DNA from: Pinus tabuliformis
Lineage: Eukaryota; Streptophyta; Pinopsida; Pinales; Pinaceae
Assembly (NCBI GenBank): GCA_031772625.1
Contig: CM062816.1
Span: 834,976,033-835,040,032 of the forward strand
Direction of reading: 5' to 3'
Length of the DNA: 64,000 nt
In this document: positions 45,582 through 56,934 of the stretch, in pieces
Numbering within the stretch: the first letter of the stretch is position 1
Layout of the letters: the number at the start of each line of letters is the position of its first letter
The notes under the pieces: generated by a model
The model's input: the letters and a program-made list of their open reading frames with translations, nothing else
Told to the model about the DNA's origin: nothing
Databases searched by the model: none
Translations under genes and position numbers: made by a program

Positions 45582-47186
45582 GTGGAACTGCTTAGAAGAG
45601 GACAAGGATTGACCCAAAAAATGGTAAACAGGGGGTCCATTGGGACCCCATCCTTTAAACAAATAGTCATGCAAAAACAAGCAGCGCAGGAGGGAGTAAA
45701 GATAACAGGATATGGAAAGCTTAAGCAAGATAGCGGAACAAGCAAAGAGAAGAAACAAAGGGTGCACAGAGAGACAACCAGTAACCCAAAAATGAAAGAA
45801 AAAGAAAGCAATGGAAAGGAGGACAGCGAAAGGAAGGATGATACAGGGCAAAGACACATAGCCCATAAAGATAAACAAACAGAGGAAGAAGGGGAACGAG
45901 AGGAAGGGAATCAATCAAGAGATGAAGAGGAGAAAGAAACCGCACCAAACCCCAGCAATAACAAAGCAACACGAGGAGCATGCAAACCAAAAAAAGCAGA
46001 AACCCTAAGAGTGGTGATCACAGATCCGGAGATACAAGCCTATAGAGAACATATGTCGGAACATGCAGTAATCTGCAAGTTCATGGGACTGTGGCCAACA
46101 GAAAGAGTGTTATGTCAGTGGATCAAGCAGCAATGGAAACCCAAAGGTGATGTTAAACTACACTTAGGAGCGAAAGGTTTTTTCACTGTTGTTTTTACGA
46201 ATTTAGAGGATAAGGATAGAGTATTTGATGGGGGTCCTTACTTCTTCGCTTCAGCGGGTCTCTACATGAGACCCTGGAAACCCAACTTCGTGCCAGAAAG
46301 AGAGACCTTCACACAGGTCCCAGTGTGGATCCGTCTTTTCTCCCTTCCAATAGACTACTGGGGCTTGGCGGCACTAAAGCAAATAGGGGATCGACTAGGA
46401 ACTTTCATCAAAGCCTCAGAAGCAACGATGCAAAGAAAATACACTTCCTGTGCGAGAATTTGTGTGGAGATGGATGTATCAGGAGCTTTACACGAAGGAT
46501 TGTGGCTGGAGTACAGGGATGAAGACTATTTTCAAGCCATTGACTATGAGCAAATCCCCTTCCGCTGCAGAAAATGTCACGAACATGGACATTTAGTAAG
46601 AGAATGCCCATTAAACAAAACAGGGGAAGAACCTAAGCCAGAGCAAGCAGTAAAGAGCAGGGATGCCTTCATAAAGCCAAAAGCAAGACAAAGGGCTAAC
46701 AGAAAAAGAACGAACAGAATAGGGGCAGCACAAGGCAACACCAGTAACGCCTTTGGAATCTTAGAGACAGATACAGATTCAGAAGAACAAAATAAGGAAT
46801 CAAATAATAATGAAGGGAACAAAGAAATGACAGGCCATAAAACCAAAGAAGGGGAGGAACATCCCCTCAGAACAGTAGTCCAAATGCAGGAGCCAATAGG
46901 AGAGCCAGATGAAGATGCAGATATGCTAACCAGTGATGGTGGTAGTGAGGAGATGGAGCTAAATGAGGTTCTAGAGCAGGAAGGAGTGAACTTACCAGTC
47001 ATGGCAGAAAACTGGAAAACTCAAGGAATAGAAAACATTCCAGAAGAAGAGATTAGAAAGATCAATGATCTATTCATTGCAAGGCAGAAGGCGGAGCTGG
47101 ACAGGCAAAATAGGAAATTAGGCATAGCAAATGGAACAGGCAGCCATTCAAAGAGCCTTTTATGCAATTCAACCAGCTCGAAATAG
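45582..47186 (+). CDS. L1 ORF1: RNA-binding protein with DUF4283-like domain and zinc knuckle
   Basis: 534 codons, uninterrupted. Residues of about 30-145 are very charged and low complexity (Lys/Glu-rich). About 155-300 form a DUF4283-like region (VICKFMGLWPTERVLCQWI, then GPYFFASAGLYMRPWKPNF, then VPVWIRLFSLPIDYW). A CCHC zinc knuckle follows (C329-x2-C332-x4-H337-x4-C342). The C-terminal 190 residues are acidic and Gln/Glu-rich. This is the standard plant L1 ORF1 layout. It would bind LINE RNA in the ribonucleoprotein particle. The ATG at 45,582 is the first in the frame, about 113 bp into the element. Confidence 0.9.
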   Translation: MELLRRGQGLTQKMVNRGSIGTPSFKQIVMQKQAAQEGVKITGYGKLKQDSGTSKEKKQRVHRETTSNPKMKEKESNGKEDSERKDDTGQRHIAHKDKQTEEEGEREEGNQSRDEEEKETAPNPSNNKATRGACKPKKAETLRVVITDPEIQAYREHMSEHAVICKFMGLWPTERVLCQWIKQQWKPKGDVKLHLGAKGFFTVVFTNLEDKDRVFDGGPYFFASAGLYMRPWKPNFVPERETFTQVPVWIRLFSLPIDYWGLAALKQIGDRLGTFIKASEATMQRKYTSCARICVEMDVSGALHEGLWLEYRDEDYFQAIDYEQIPFRCRKCHEHGHLVRECPLNKTGEEPKPEQAVKSRDAFIKPKARQRANRKRTNRIGAAQGNTSNAFGILETDTDSEEQNKESNNNEGNKEMTGHKTKEGEEHPLRTVVQMQEPIGEPDEDADMLTSDGGSEEMELNEVLEQEGVNLPVMAENWKTQGIENIPEEEIRKINDLFIARQKAELDRQNRKLGIANGTGSHSKSLLCNSTSSK

Positions 47187-47312
47187 AGAAGGAAGAGAGG
47201 CCGAAGAAAAAATAGGGAAGTATTGCAGGAACTGGGTATTTTAATGTTAAACTCTGGCAAGATTAAGGCTCTGAATGCTTTCCCGTCTTACCAATAATCT
47301 GTTTAGTTAAAA

Positions 47313-50300
47313 ATGAAAGTTATATCATGGAATGCAAGAGGGCTTAATAGCCAAGCGAAACAAAGACTTCTAAAGAGAAAATTCCAAAAAGAGAAACCGG
47401 ATATCATGTTCATACAGGAAACCAAGTGTGCTAGCAACAACATGGCGAATATCAACAAAAGGCTTGGAAAATACATAGAATTTATGGAAGTCGCCAGTCA
47501 AGGATGGGAAGGAGGTTTAGTAACTCTTTGGGACTCCCGGGTGATAAACATCCTCTCGACAGAAGCTACAAGATCGTTCATAGCCATGGAAACTCAAATG
47601 ATAGGTAATTCTGAAACTTACTTATGCACAAATGTTTATGGACCTCAAAAGCTAGAAGATAAATTCTCTTTTCTCCGCTCTCTTTTAAGTCTAAAGCTCA
47701 GATATCCCAGCTCGAAAATCATCATGGGTGGAGATTTTAATATGATAACCTCTCTTTTGGAAAAGAAAGGAGGGATCAGAAAACTCAATAAGGATGCTGA
47801 GCTCTTCATTGAATTCATTGATTCTGCCAAACTAGTGGACATCCAGCCAAAAAGTGGAACTTTCACTTGGAATAATAGGAGAGGAGGCGAGAAGCAGATA
47901 GCCTCTCGTTTAGATAGATTTCTTATTTCTGAAAGCATTCTACTTGAAGGAATAATAGTGGAATCCGACATCCTTCCTAGTGGAGGATCGGATCATTGGC
48001 CAATCTCTTTGGTAGCGGCCATCCAAGGAACCCCCAGAAACAAGCCTTTCAGATTTGAGAAGTTCTGGTTGAATCACCCTAATTTCATTCAACTGGTGGA
48101 GAAATGGTGGCACGAACCAATGGACATCAGAGGAACCAGAATGTTTAAACTTCAAAGCAAATTAAGATACATCAAAAACAAAATTAAAGAATGGAATGCA
48201 ACTGAGTTTGGGAACATTTTCAAGGAGAAAACCATCATAGAGGGAAAGTTAGAATAGATTCACAAAGAATGGGCTAATGGGCACAACAATGAGGACTCAG
48301 CAGAATAGGAAAAAGTCCTGATGCAACAGTGGCAACTACGCTGTCAACAGGAAGAGACCTTATGGAAACAAAAATCCAGGATACAATGGCTAAAGGAAGG
48401 GGAACAGAACACCAAGTTCTTCCATAGGTCTGCGCTAGATTACAGAGGGGCAAATAAAATACTTTGTCTCAACAATGAAAAAGGGGAAACTCTACAAAGT
48501 CACCAAGAAATAACAACACTGCTCACAAGGCACTTTAATCATATAGCCCAGGAGCCGCAAGCAGACAGGACAGAAGCTATTGAGGAACTAACTCAGGCCA
48601 TTCCTAAAATTATTACCAATGAGCAAAACCTAGCTCTTATTAGGGAAATCTCATTGGATGAGGTGGAAGAAGCGGTTAGAAGCATGCCGAATGACAAGGC
48701 ACCTGGGCCTGATGGTTTCACCATCAATTTTTATAAAGCCTGCTGGAGCTTTGTTAAGACTGAAATATGGGAAGTAGTAGAAGATTCCAGACGCTCCTGC
48801 TCTATCCTTAAATCGCTAAATTCTACCTTCCTCGCTCTAATTCCAAAGGAAGAAGAGGCCAACTCCCCAGAGAAATTTAGACCTATAGCCTTATGTAATG
48901 TGATATATAAAATCATATCTAAAGTTATAGCCAACAGATTGAAGCCCATTCTTCCTGGCCTCATCTCGGAAGAGCAGTTGGGGTATGTTGAAGGAAGACA
49001 AATTTTGGATAATATTCTACTAGCCCAGGAAATGGTTCACACTCTTCAGACTAGGAAAATAGCTGGGATGTTGATGCAGCTAGATCTTTCTAAAGCCTAT
49101 GATAAGGTCAACTGGAACTACCTTGAAGCCATACTGAATGCTTTTGGCTTTGATAAACAGTGGACTAAATGGATTCTCGCCCTGATTAAATCCACTAAAT
49201 TTTCTATCCTTGTCAATGGCTCCCCCTCCGACCCTTTCTCTCCCTCCCGAGGCATCAGGCAAGGAGACCCTCTATCTCCTTTCCTTTTTGTAATCCTTAT
49301 GGAAGGTCTGAGCAGACTCATTCGCAAAGCAAAGAATGAAGGAAAAATCAAAGGACTACAACCCCTTCATTCCATACCAGCGACAACTCACTAGCAATTT
49401 GTGGATGACACAATGCTGCATGGGACGCCAACTGTGAAAGAAGCCATGGCATTCAAGAAAATACTAAATCTCTTCAGTAAGGCCTCAGGTATGGAAATTA
49501 ATCTTTCAAAATCCACTATTTTTTTCTTCAATACTCATTTAGCCATTCAGAAGCATCTATCTAGTATTCTAGGCTTTCGAAGAGGTAGCCTACCCTCTAA
49601 GTATCTGGGGGCCCCTCTGACGGACAAACCCTGGCAAAAGATACATTGGGAGAAAATCCTGGCTAAAATGGAGAAGAGATGTCAGCACTGGACCCACAGG
49701 GCCCTCAATTTCGCTGGAAGATTAGTCCTCACCAAAGCAGTATTGCAAGCCATTCCGCAGTACCTGCTCTCTATTATCCCTGCCCCTAAAGGAATCCTAC
49801 AGCAGATTAGGGAAATCCAGAGATCCTTTGTTTGGAATGGCAATGCGGAGAAAAAAAAATGAGCGCTTGTTGCCTGGAACAGACTTTGCAAATCGAAAGA
49901 ATTAGGGGGCTTAAATCTCGTGGATCCCTCCACTATCAACATGACCTGTGGAGCCAAGCTCTAGTGGAGATGGTTGAAGGAACCCAATCTTCCATGGGCT
50001 AGACATTGGAAGGAAAAATATACCCCAGAGTGCAATATTCATGAATTAATAAGGCAGCAGGAGGTTCCTGAAGGGTCTCCTATATGGAATTTAGCTAGAA
50101 GGAATCGCGACATTGTGCAAGATCACAGCTTTTGGGAAATCTGAAATGGGGAAACAACTTTATTTTGGGAAGATGCTTGGCAGCAACTTCCGAAGCTTGA
50201 AGTACCAGAGTTAGCAGGCCTTCAGAGATAATGCCAGGACAGGGGAAGATACATTGTCCATCAATACTAGAATCACAGCAGCAGGGACCAGGAATGGAGA

Positions 50301-51614
50301 GATTGGTTGATCAATGACACAGAAAGCTCAAATGAGGAAAACAACAATATAAGAGATCTTCTCAACCAACTAAACAAAAAGAAGATAAGGAAAGCTGAAG
50401 AAAAAGACCAGTTCAGATGGGGCATGGAAGGGAGTGGTAATTTTACACTTAAGGAGGCCAGGGAGCATCTCGAAAATACAGAGCAAATGGAGGTGATTCA
50501 ATGGAGTAATAAGGTCTGGGATACTCTGTTTTGGCCTAAGATTAAAACCTTCCTATGGCTCCTGATGCGAAGGAAAACTCTCACTTGGGAGAATCTTCGC
50601 AAAAAAGGGTTTAATGGCCCATCTAGATGCCCCATGTGCAATTTGGCTGAAGAAACAATGAACCATCTCTTCAACACTTGCGACTGGGCTTGTCACCTGT
50701 GGAAATGGGCGGAAAACATTATGCAAAAGACAGATAGAACCAGGGACTCTATCCAGGACACCATCATGAATTGGCAGAGCGGGTATTCAAATAATATAAG
50801 AATTAACAGCATATGGAAAACCTTGCCAGGATTTATAACCTGGACCATATGGAAGGAACGGAATAGAAGAATCTTTCAGAATGAATACAGAGACATAGAG
50901 CATTCGCTAGACACTATAACCCAAAATATAAGACAATTAATCCTGGTTAAGTGCAGAGCAGAACCAGATAACCAAGCTTCGGTTAGAGACTTACACATTT
51001 TAAAAGCCTTCAAATTGGATAACGGCCGAAGTATGGGCACCACGAACTGCCAGCAAAAACCAAGTACCGCGTCAATTGGCTGGAGGCATCCTCCTGCAGG
51101 CTTTCTTAAGCTGAATTTCGACGGAGCCTCCAGAGGCAATCCAGGCTTGGCGGGCATCGGAGGCATCATAAGGAACTATGCAGGGGAAATTCTTCACATC
51201 TACAGTAAAGCCTTGGGGGAAGGAACTAATAACGAGATGGAGTTTGCTACCATGGAACAAGGACTCAGAATTCTCAGAGATGCACAGGTTGGCACCGCAG
51301 TGGTTGAGGGAGACTTAGAGTTGGCAATAACAGTGGCAAGAAATCTCTACGGGGGAACGAAAGCAAGTAAGGTTACTAATCATTGGAGACTTGCCAAGGT
51401 TACAGACAACATCGCAGGAATGCTGGGAGAAATGAAAGGTCTGATTTTTCAGGCGGTGCGACGGAAAGCTAATATGGTTGCGGACCACCTGGCGAACTAT
51501 GGAATCGAGCACCCAAACACCACGTGGGACAGCTGTTGGCAGAATGTAGACTGCCCGGAATTAAAAGAAAAGTGCACCCAGCTCTCCAGGCAAGATCTGG
51601 GTGACGACAATTGA
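47313..51614 (+). pseudogene. L1 ORF2: endonuclease, reverse transcriptase, zinc domain, RNase H
   Basis: One frame of 1,433 codons, 126 bp after ORF1, contains an APE-type endonuclease (VISWNARGLNSQ, IQETK, GGDFN, SRLDRFLIS, GGSDHWPI), RT (NDKAPGPDGF, FRPIALCNVIYK, MLMQLDLSKAYDKVNW, RGIRQGDPLSPFLF, QFVDDT), a zf-RVT-like Cys/His region (CPMCNLAEETMNHLFNTCDW) and an RNase H domain (KLNFDGASRGNPG, NNEMEFA, VEGDLELA, RRKANMVADHLAN). The key acidic residues look intact. Stops lie at 48,255, 48,306, 49,392, 49,860, 49,962, 50,142, 50,229 and 50,268, with no frameshift. It would nick DNA and copy the RNA, but is now split into fragments. Confidence 0.93.
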
Positions 51615-51650
51615 GATTGATTGGGAGGAAGAATATAACAACGTCATACT

Positions 51651-52661
51651 ATGATGAGACATGCTGGCACTGCAGACACCATTAAAGATTGGCAGGGGAA
51701 AGAAGGACACGCGAGTTCGGCGCAATTATGGCGCGAGCAGGAGAAAGAGGATATAGTATCAGATATGATAAATAAGGATATGCGCCACCGAGGCCAGGTC
51801 AAGGAGGGGGACACTTGGCAGGAACTGAAGCAGGAGAGAAAAGGTGACCATAAGGGAAAGAATATGAGCCACTACCCAAACAATTCGCCATCATGCAGAA
51901 GTTATTATGATATGACATGCAAGTTGCAAAGAGACAGGCGGTCTTCAACCGGTAACATCCCAGGAAACCTCTATTTAACATCCACCAAAGGCAAGGGAAA
52001 AAGCATTGTTTTATCGTGTAGTAGGCCAGAGCCCACCTATTCTGCAGAAAGCACCCAAAACTATACCGTGAGTGTAGGCACGATAATGGCAGGGGAAGGA
52101 AGTCGCAACGCTTCTGCTAACAAAGATCTCAAGGTCGCTAGAGAAATGTATGAAACATGTACTTCGCAAAAGAACAAGCGAAAGATCATTGACCTGGAAG
52201 CCATGGTCCATGAGGAAGAAAAGAAGCTGTCGGAGCAGGAAATAGAAAAGGAAGTGGATTGGCTTCAGGACCCCGGAACTGTTACCACGCGGGCCACCCA
52301 GTTCGTCAGGACTCAAGCAGAAAGCTGGCGTATGAAAACACTACTTGCTCAAGCCTTGAGCATGCAGGGCAATTACGCGGAGCAATTGCGAAAAGTCCAG
52401 CACATCTCAGAGGCCAAGACGGAGGAACACATTGCGATCTTAGAGAGCCTGGAGTTCAAGGTTAGTGTGCTGGAACAACAGGTCGATAGCATTACCAAGA
52501 AGCTCACAGTACTGATCAAACTCTTAAGGCATACTATTGGACAAGATACAAGGCAAGCCGAAAATCAGAACGATGAACCGGCGGGAGATCATCAAGGCAA
52601 TCATCCTAAGCCTGCGCAGGCAGGCATCTCAATGTCTGAACCAGCTCTGGAGACATCTTAA
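51651..52661 (+). CDS. L1 ORF3: unknown 336-residue protein with C-terminal coiled coil
   Basis: It is uninterrupted, starts 36 bp after the ORF2 stop in the same frame (three stops lie between), and ends about 19 bp before the A-tail, so it lies inside the retrotransposed unit. Residues 1-160 are polar and basic with no known motif. About 165-200 are Glu/Lys-rich and helical (IDLEAMVHEEEKKLSEQEIE). About 255-300 show heptad-spaced Leu/Ile/Val (HIAILESLEFKVSVLEQQVD, then ITKKLTVLIKLL), a probable coiled coil for oligomerisation. The tail is polar. Plant L1s usually end after RNase H, so a third ORF is unusual. A captured host sequence is an alternative origin. Confidence 0.65.
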   Translation: MMRHAGTADTIKDWQGKEGHASSAQLWREQEKEDIVSDMINKDMRHRGQVKEGDTWQELKQERKGDHKGKNMSHYPNNSPSCRSYYDMTCKLQRDRRSSTGNIPGNLYLTSTKGKGKSIVLSCSRPEPTYSAESTQNYTVSVGTIMAGEGSRNASANKDLKVAREMYETCTSQKNKRKIIDLEAMVHEEEKKLSEQEIEKEVDWLQDPGTVTTRATQFVRTQAESWRMKTLLAQALSMQGNYAEQLRKVQHISEAKTEEHIAILESLEFKVSVLEQQVDSITKKLTVLIKLLRHTIGQDTRQAENQNDEPAGDHQGNHPKPAQAGISMSEPALETS

Positions 52662-52698
52662 TATAACAAGCTGACTTACAAAAAAAAAATGGTAGCAA

Positions 52699-54870
52699 TA
52701 GATAAAATTGGTTTTGACTTGGTTAAAATGGCTTTGGTTCATAAGAAAGTGGTTGGATCCTAAGTAAAGGGACTTAATCTTGATTTGTGATTATACCTTA
52801 TGGATTTTTATCTTTATTCATCTACTCTTTATTCCTCTAATTTCATCGTAAGATTGGATTTCCTTGAAGACCATTAAGTTATTTTGGATTGTTGGGGAAA
52901 TATTTTGCATTTAATAGATGAGTTGGGATACCCAATGAATCTTTAAGGAAAAAAGAGGTTAGTGTCTTTAAGACTTATTTTATCCCTATATTGGAAGTAA
53001 AGGCTTAGGAAAGGTTATTAGATATATGCGGTGATGGTTTTAATTGAGCATTTTTGTAACATAGAAAACCCCCTAAACACCATTAAGTTGGGGAAGTAAT
53101 TTTTTCCACTTAGTCATCCCTTTTGAGCACAAAACTAAAGCCAACTTTTAGCACATGAGCTCATTTTACTTGCAAATAACTTTCCACTAATTGTATTCTT
53201 GTTCAATTTCAAGCTTTGAGAAAGAAGTTATCACCCTCTCAGGTTCTCATGTATACTACATCAACATACATACTCCAATATTGTCACTATGGACCTTTTC
53301 CACACCATCATCCATACATGCCACATCGTCACATGTACATGACATGTTGGAATTATCTTACACTTTAGTTGTATGATCCACATCTTCATTCTATATAATC
53401 ATGTCATTGTTTACTCATATTAAGATTATTTTGTGCCTTATGTAACATTGGGTGTACTGCACCTTATTATTTTTCTTGTGCAAAACATTTTTATTGCACT
53501 CATGACTTTTTTTAGTGACATATCATGTCTTAGAAATTTTCATCACCATGACATATCACCTCTCAAGAAACTCTTCATTTCCATCACAAGGACTTCATTT
53601 TGTCCTTACTTTACCATATCCAAAATATTTCTTTTCAAATCACAAAGTAAATCTTCCTTTATTCTTTATTATGCAGCAATATTTTATTTTGGGTGACATA
53701 TCACTTCCCTTTATTTTATTTTTGTGTGATAAAGGGAATATTCCTTCCTTACTTCATTCTTCTTCTCTTCTTATTCACTTTCTTTTTCATTCTTTACTTT
53801 GGTTCCTCATTGTATTGCACCTCAACAAAGATTGTTTCCTTGCAATAAAGGGAACTCTCCTTCCCTTGACACATCCCATTATTATCTTTCCATGTGATAT
53901 ATCACACCAAAAAAATATATTAGTGTGATCACCACACCAAATAGTTCTATTTTTGTGTGACATCAAAGATCTTATTTTTCTGAAGTTCTACCTCTTTTTT
54001 AGTTTATTGTATCTCCCTAAAGGCTTTCCTCATGCAACATTTCTCCTGTATTGCATCTATAAAATGATCCTTAGGTTGATACAAAGGATTTATCCTCTTA
54101 TTATTGCACCAAACAATTTGATTCATGGTAATTTTTTAATCTTGCAATTTATCTTATTGCACCAAATAATTTTATTTTCAATAATATATTGGAAACTATC
54201 TTTATCACCATGAGAAATAGGGGAGAACCCTTCCTTTATCACATCAAAGGTATTTCTTTTTGTGTGATGTATCATACTAGAATATTTTCTTGGAGCAATA
54301 TGTTGCACCATGAGAACATGTTCCTTTCAATACACTACATTCACCAATATTTCCATAAAAATTGAAGTCTCAAAGGCTCCTCCTTAAGCTAAGAAATCCT
54401 GCATTGTCACAAAAATAATTTTTTTTTCCTGCATCCTAATCTCATTACCTTATATTAAGTTATTAACCTAACATCTAAATGATTGACTTCTATGACTAAT
54501 TCTTATAAGTATTATTAGTATACGTAAGTGGTATGTGTATGCTAGCTACATACCCACACCTTGCACAAATACAATAGTCACATGTAGCCTATTGTGCTAT
54601 ATGATTAATTAAAAGTTAAGGTTGATTAGAGAATAACTATGATTAATATTAAGCTTGATTAATGATCAAGCTTATGGTTAACCTTAATCTTTCTTAATAG
54701 TTAATCTTGATTAGTGTTTACTTAACCCTTAAGCTTGACTTATAATTAATAAATTATACTTTAACATGATTATTCAATATTTAATTGATAAGATTATTGT
54801 GAATCCATAAGGTTGATTGACATGATTAAATATTATTATTTTATTATTTATCTCTTGAATGCCCTGACAT
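52699..54870. other. AT-rich stretch without genes
   Basis: Phrases such as 'gtgtgat(a/g)tatcacacc' and 'atcacaccaaa' recur loosely (about 53,515-54,310), suggesting an old, diverged repeat. ORFs 53,433-53,696, 53,515-53,928 and 53,953-54,213 translate to hydrophobic low-complexity peptides typical of T-rich DNA. I do not consider them genes. Confidence 0.4.
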
Positions 54871-55532
54871 GGTGGTTCCCTTGAATTAATTCAAGGATAA
54901 GAGAAAAGTGGGAGGGGCTCGAGGAGAGGGATTGGGGTGGGGGGAGAGCGGAGTTCATGACATAAATGAAGTGTGTGGCAATTATTTTGAGTGAGTATCA
55001 TTTATTTTGAGGGATGGAATTTACTTAGGGGGAGATATAAGTGTGATAGGAGTTTGGAAGAGGAGAAGTCATTTTTGTTGCATAGGGGAACTTGGGGGAA
55101 GGAAGATTGATATTTTGGGAAATTCTTACAAGATATTTTGATGGAGGATTTGGAGTGGGAAAAAGAGTGGGGGGGATCAATTTCATACACAGTACGATTG
55201 TAATTGGACTTGGGCTCGGAGGGATAGGGAACCTATAGATGTTCCTTGGGCTATGAAGTCTAATATACTGCCTAGTTGGAAAGGTGGCATATTTAGTTAA
55301 GCAGCTCCAGTGGGAGCACTACAACTGAGCCACCATAATCAGGTATTGTTCTTCTTGTTGTCTAAATTATGTAAATTGTTGTAATTCAATTATGTTACAT
55401 TTTTTTTATATGCCATTGTTAAAAAAACTATTGTGTTGTAAATATGGCATTTTTTGTTGTGAAATTATGTTGGAATCTTATTTATGGTTTGAGGACCCCA
55501 ATATGGGTCCTTACACATGGTATCAAAGTTAG
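54871..55532 (+). repeat. LTR end with primer binding site, family unknown
   Basis: An LTR-like sequence ends '...atgggtccttaca' at 55,515. After two bases, TGGTATCAAAGTTAG (55,518-55,532) follows, a tRNA-iMet-like primer site. A G-rich purine stretch (54,900-54,950) lies upstream. The LTR start is not placed. The end resembles the minus-strand LTR edge at 2,573. Confidence 0.45.
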
Positions 55533-56934
55533 ATTCAAAATTTAGGCCCTAAAACCCACCTACACACTAACAACCCTACACCCTTGTTCTAACCTCGTGC
55601 ATGCACACAAAAATCCTTAACTACAAACAAAACACACTGTGTTATATCAAAACTTAACCAATAAATAAATAAATAAAGTAGATACAATCATGTAAACAAA
55701 AAACAACAACAAGCCAATATTTTAGTGCGAAGAATGCATCATTATATAACCAAGTGATCACTTATCTCTTCATGATCATCGTAAACCAACACAAGCATCA
55801 TGAAGTTAGGATGCATTGTCTAAAAATATAGGCATATCTTTTATTTTATTTACCGATAATCCAAGTATGAGTTTGAGGTAGAACTATGCTCATACAAGAT
55901 GTTAGTCTAGTTTATGAGGGTCCTTGGTACACCTTCTAACTTATGGTAACCTTTATGAAGGTGTCTAAGTTCTCATTTTCCTAAGATCGTTCTTGGTTGG
56001 GAATTACTGGTTTTAATTATTTAACAAGCCTATTACATAAATTTGATTCAATGCTTTCCTTTTCTGCCATCTTAGGCACATCCATCCATATGGATTTTGT
56101 TTCAAAGGCATTTGAGTGGAATATGTTTTAATGTTGTGTTTATCTACATGAATTATTAGGGTAAAAATATGATGCAAAGGTAGTGTTGTAGCACTACAAC
56201 ACCCTCCAAAATTTTGGCTTACACTCAAATTTAGGAGCCTTCCTTGGTCTTTCCCTTATTGTTGCAAACACTTGAGCTCATTTCATGAGCTTTCTTAGAG
56301 TATTTTAACCCCTTTTTCTTGTCTGATCAACTGTCATCTTTTGGCATGTTTGATTGTTTTGTCATGCTTGCAGACCTTTCTGGTGATTTCAAATGTTGGT
56401 CTTTGTGTGTTCGAGTTGTCCTAGCTATGTAAACACATGTCGTACTCATACACAAATTTGTAAGGATTTTCGCACAAGTGTCATCACGATCGTCCTAAAG
56501 TCTATCTCAAGTGTCGCACTTGTTGCTTCTTTTATAAGACAATAACGCAGAGGGTAATGCTTTGTCATGTTGTTCCAATGGTATATGTTGTCGCGTCGTT
56601 GAAGTATGCTAAGGGTGATCACAAGTTCAAGTTTTACACAAGTTCACCTTCCTCCCACACTTAGCCATTTTTCTGAAAATCTTTCCGACCCGGAAACTCA
56701 GTTTCACCAGACCTCGACTGAATTGTGAACTACGCAGTCTCAGCCCTCAGTGGTGCAACATTTCTACCTAGAACTGTGCAGTGCGCAGTCACTGTCCCCT
56801 AGGGCAGTTGCACTGTGCAATTCCAGAGTTGAGCAACCTCCCTTCATCCCTAGAATTGTATAGTATCTCCTCCCAACCTAACTTGAACTACGCACTTCGC
56901 AATCTCAGTGCTTAAGCTTCTCCCTGTTGGTACC
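55533..56934. other. Internal debris with a hairpin and GCGCA-type motif cluster
   Basis: No coding region is recognised. A 9-bp inverted repeat (GTGTTGTAG-CA-CTACAACAC-like) lies at 56,183-56,202. From 56,725 to 56,915, a loose set of 'gaactrygcagtgcgcagtc', 'gcactgtgcaattc' and 'gaactacgcacttcgcaatc' phrases recurs just upstream of the next LTR. Confidence 0.4.

Larger units (their letters stand above)
45469..52690 (+). mobile_element. Full-length plant L1 LINE with three ORFs
   Basis: It is flanked by an 11-bp duplication, AATGGTAGCAA (45,458-45,468 and 52,688-52,698), and ends in a short A-run (52,680-52,689). The 5' UTR is about 113 bp. ORF1 (45,582-47,186), ORF2 (47,313-51,614, eight in-frame stops) and ORF3 (51,651-52,661) lie in order, all in the same frame. 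Target-primed reverse transcription explains the duplication and the A-tail. Being full length and free of indels in ORF2, it is a fairly recent copy inactivated by point changes. Confidence 0.93.

Noticed and set aside
45441-45990. Minus-strand ORFs opposite L1 ORF1 (up to 157 codons, Leu/Phe/Ser-rich)
   Set aside because: Antisense shadows of the Lys/Glu-rich ORF1 N-terminal region.
53433-54213. Hydrophobic ORFs that could suggest membrane proteins
   Set aside because: T-rich DNA yields Phe/Leu/Ile-rich peptides. There is no start context, family match or conserved spacing.
56183-56202. Hairpin as a terminator or MITE end
   Set aside because: A single 9-bp stem with no partner inverted repeat or TSD. 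Too little to support a mobile element.
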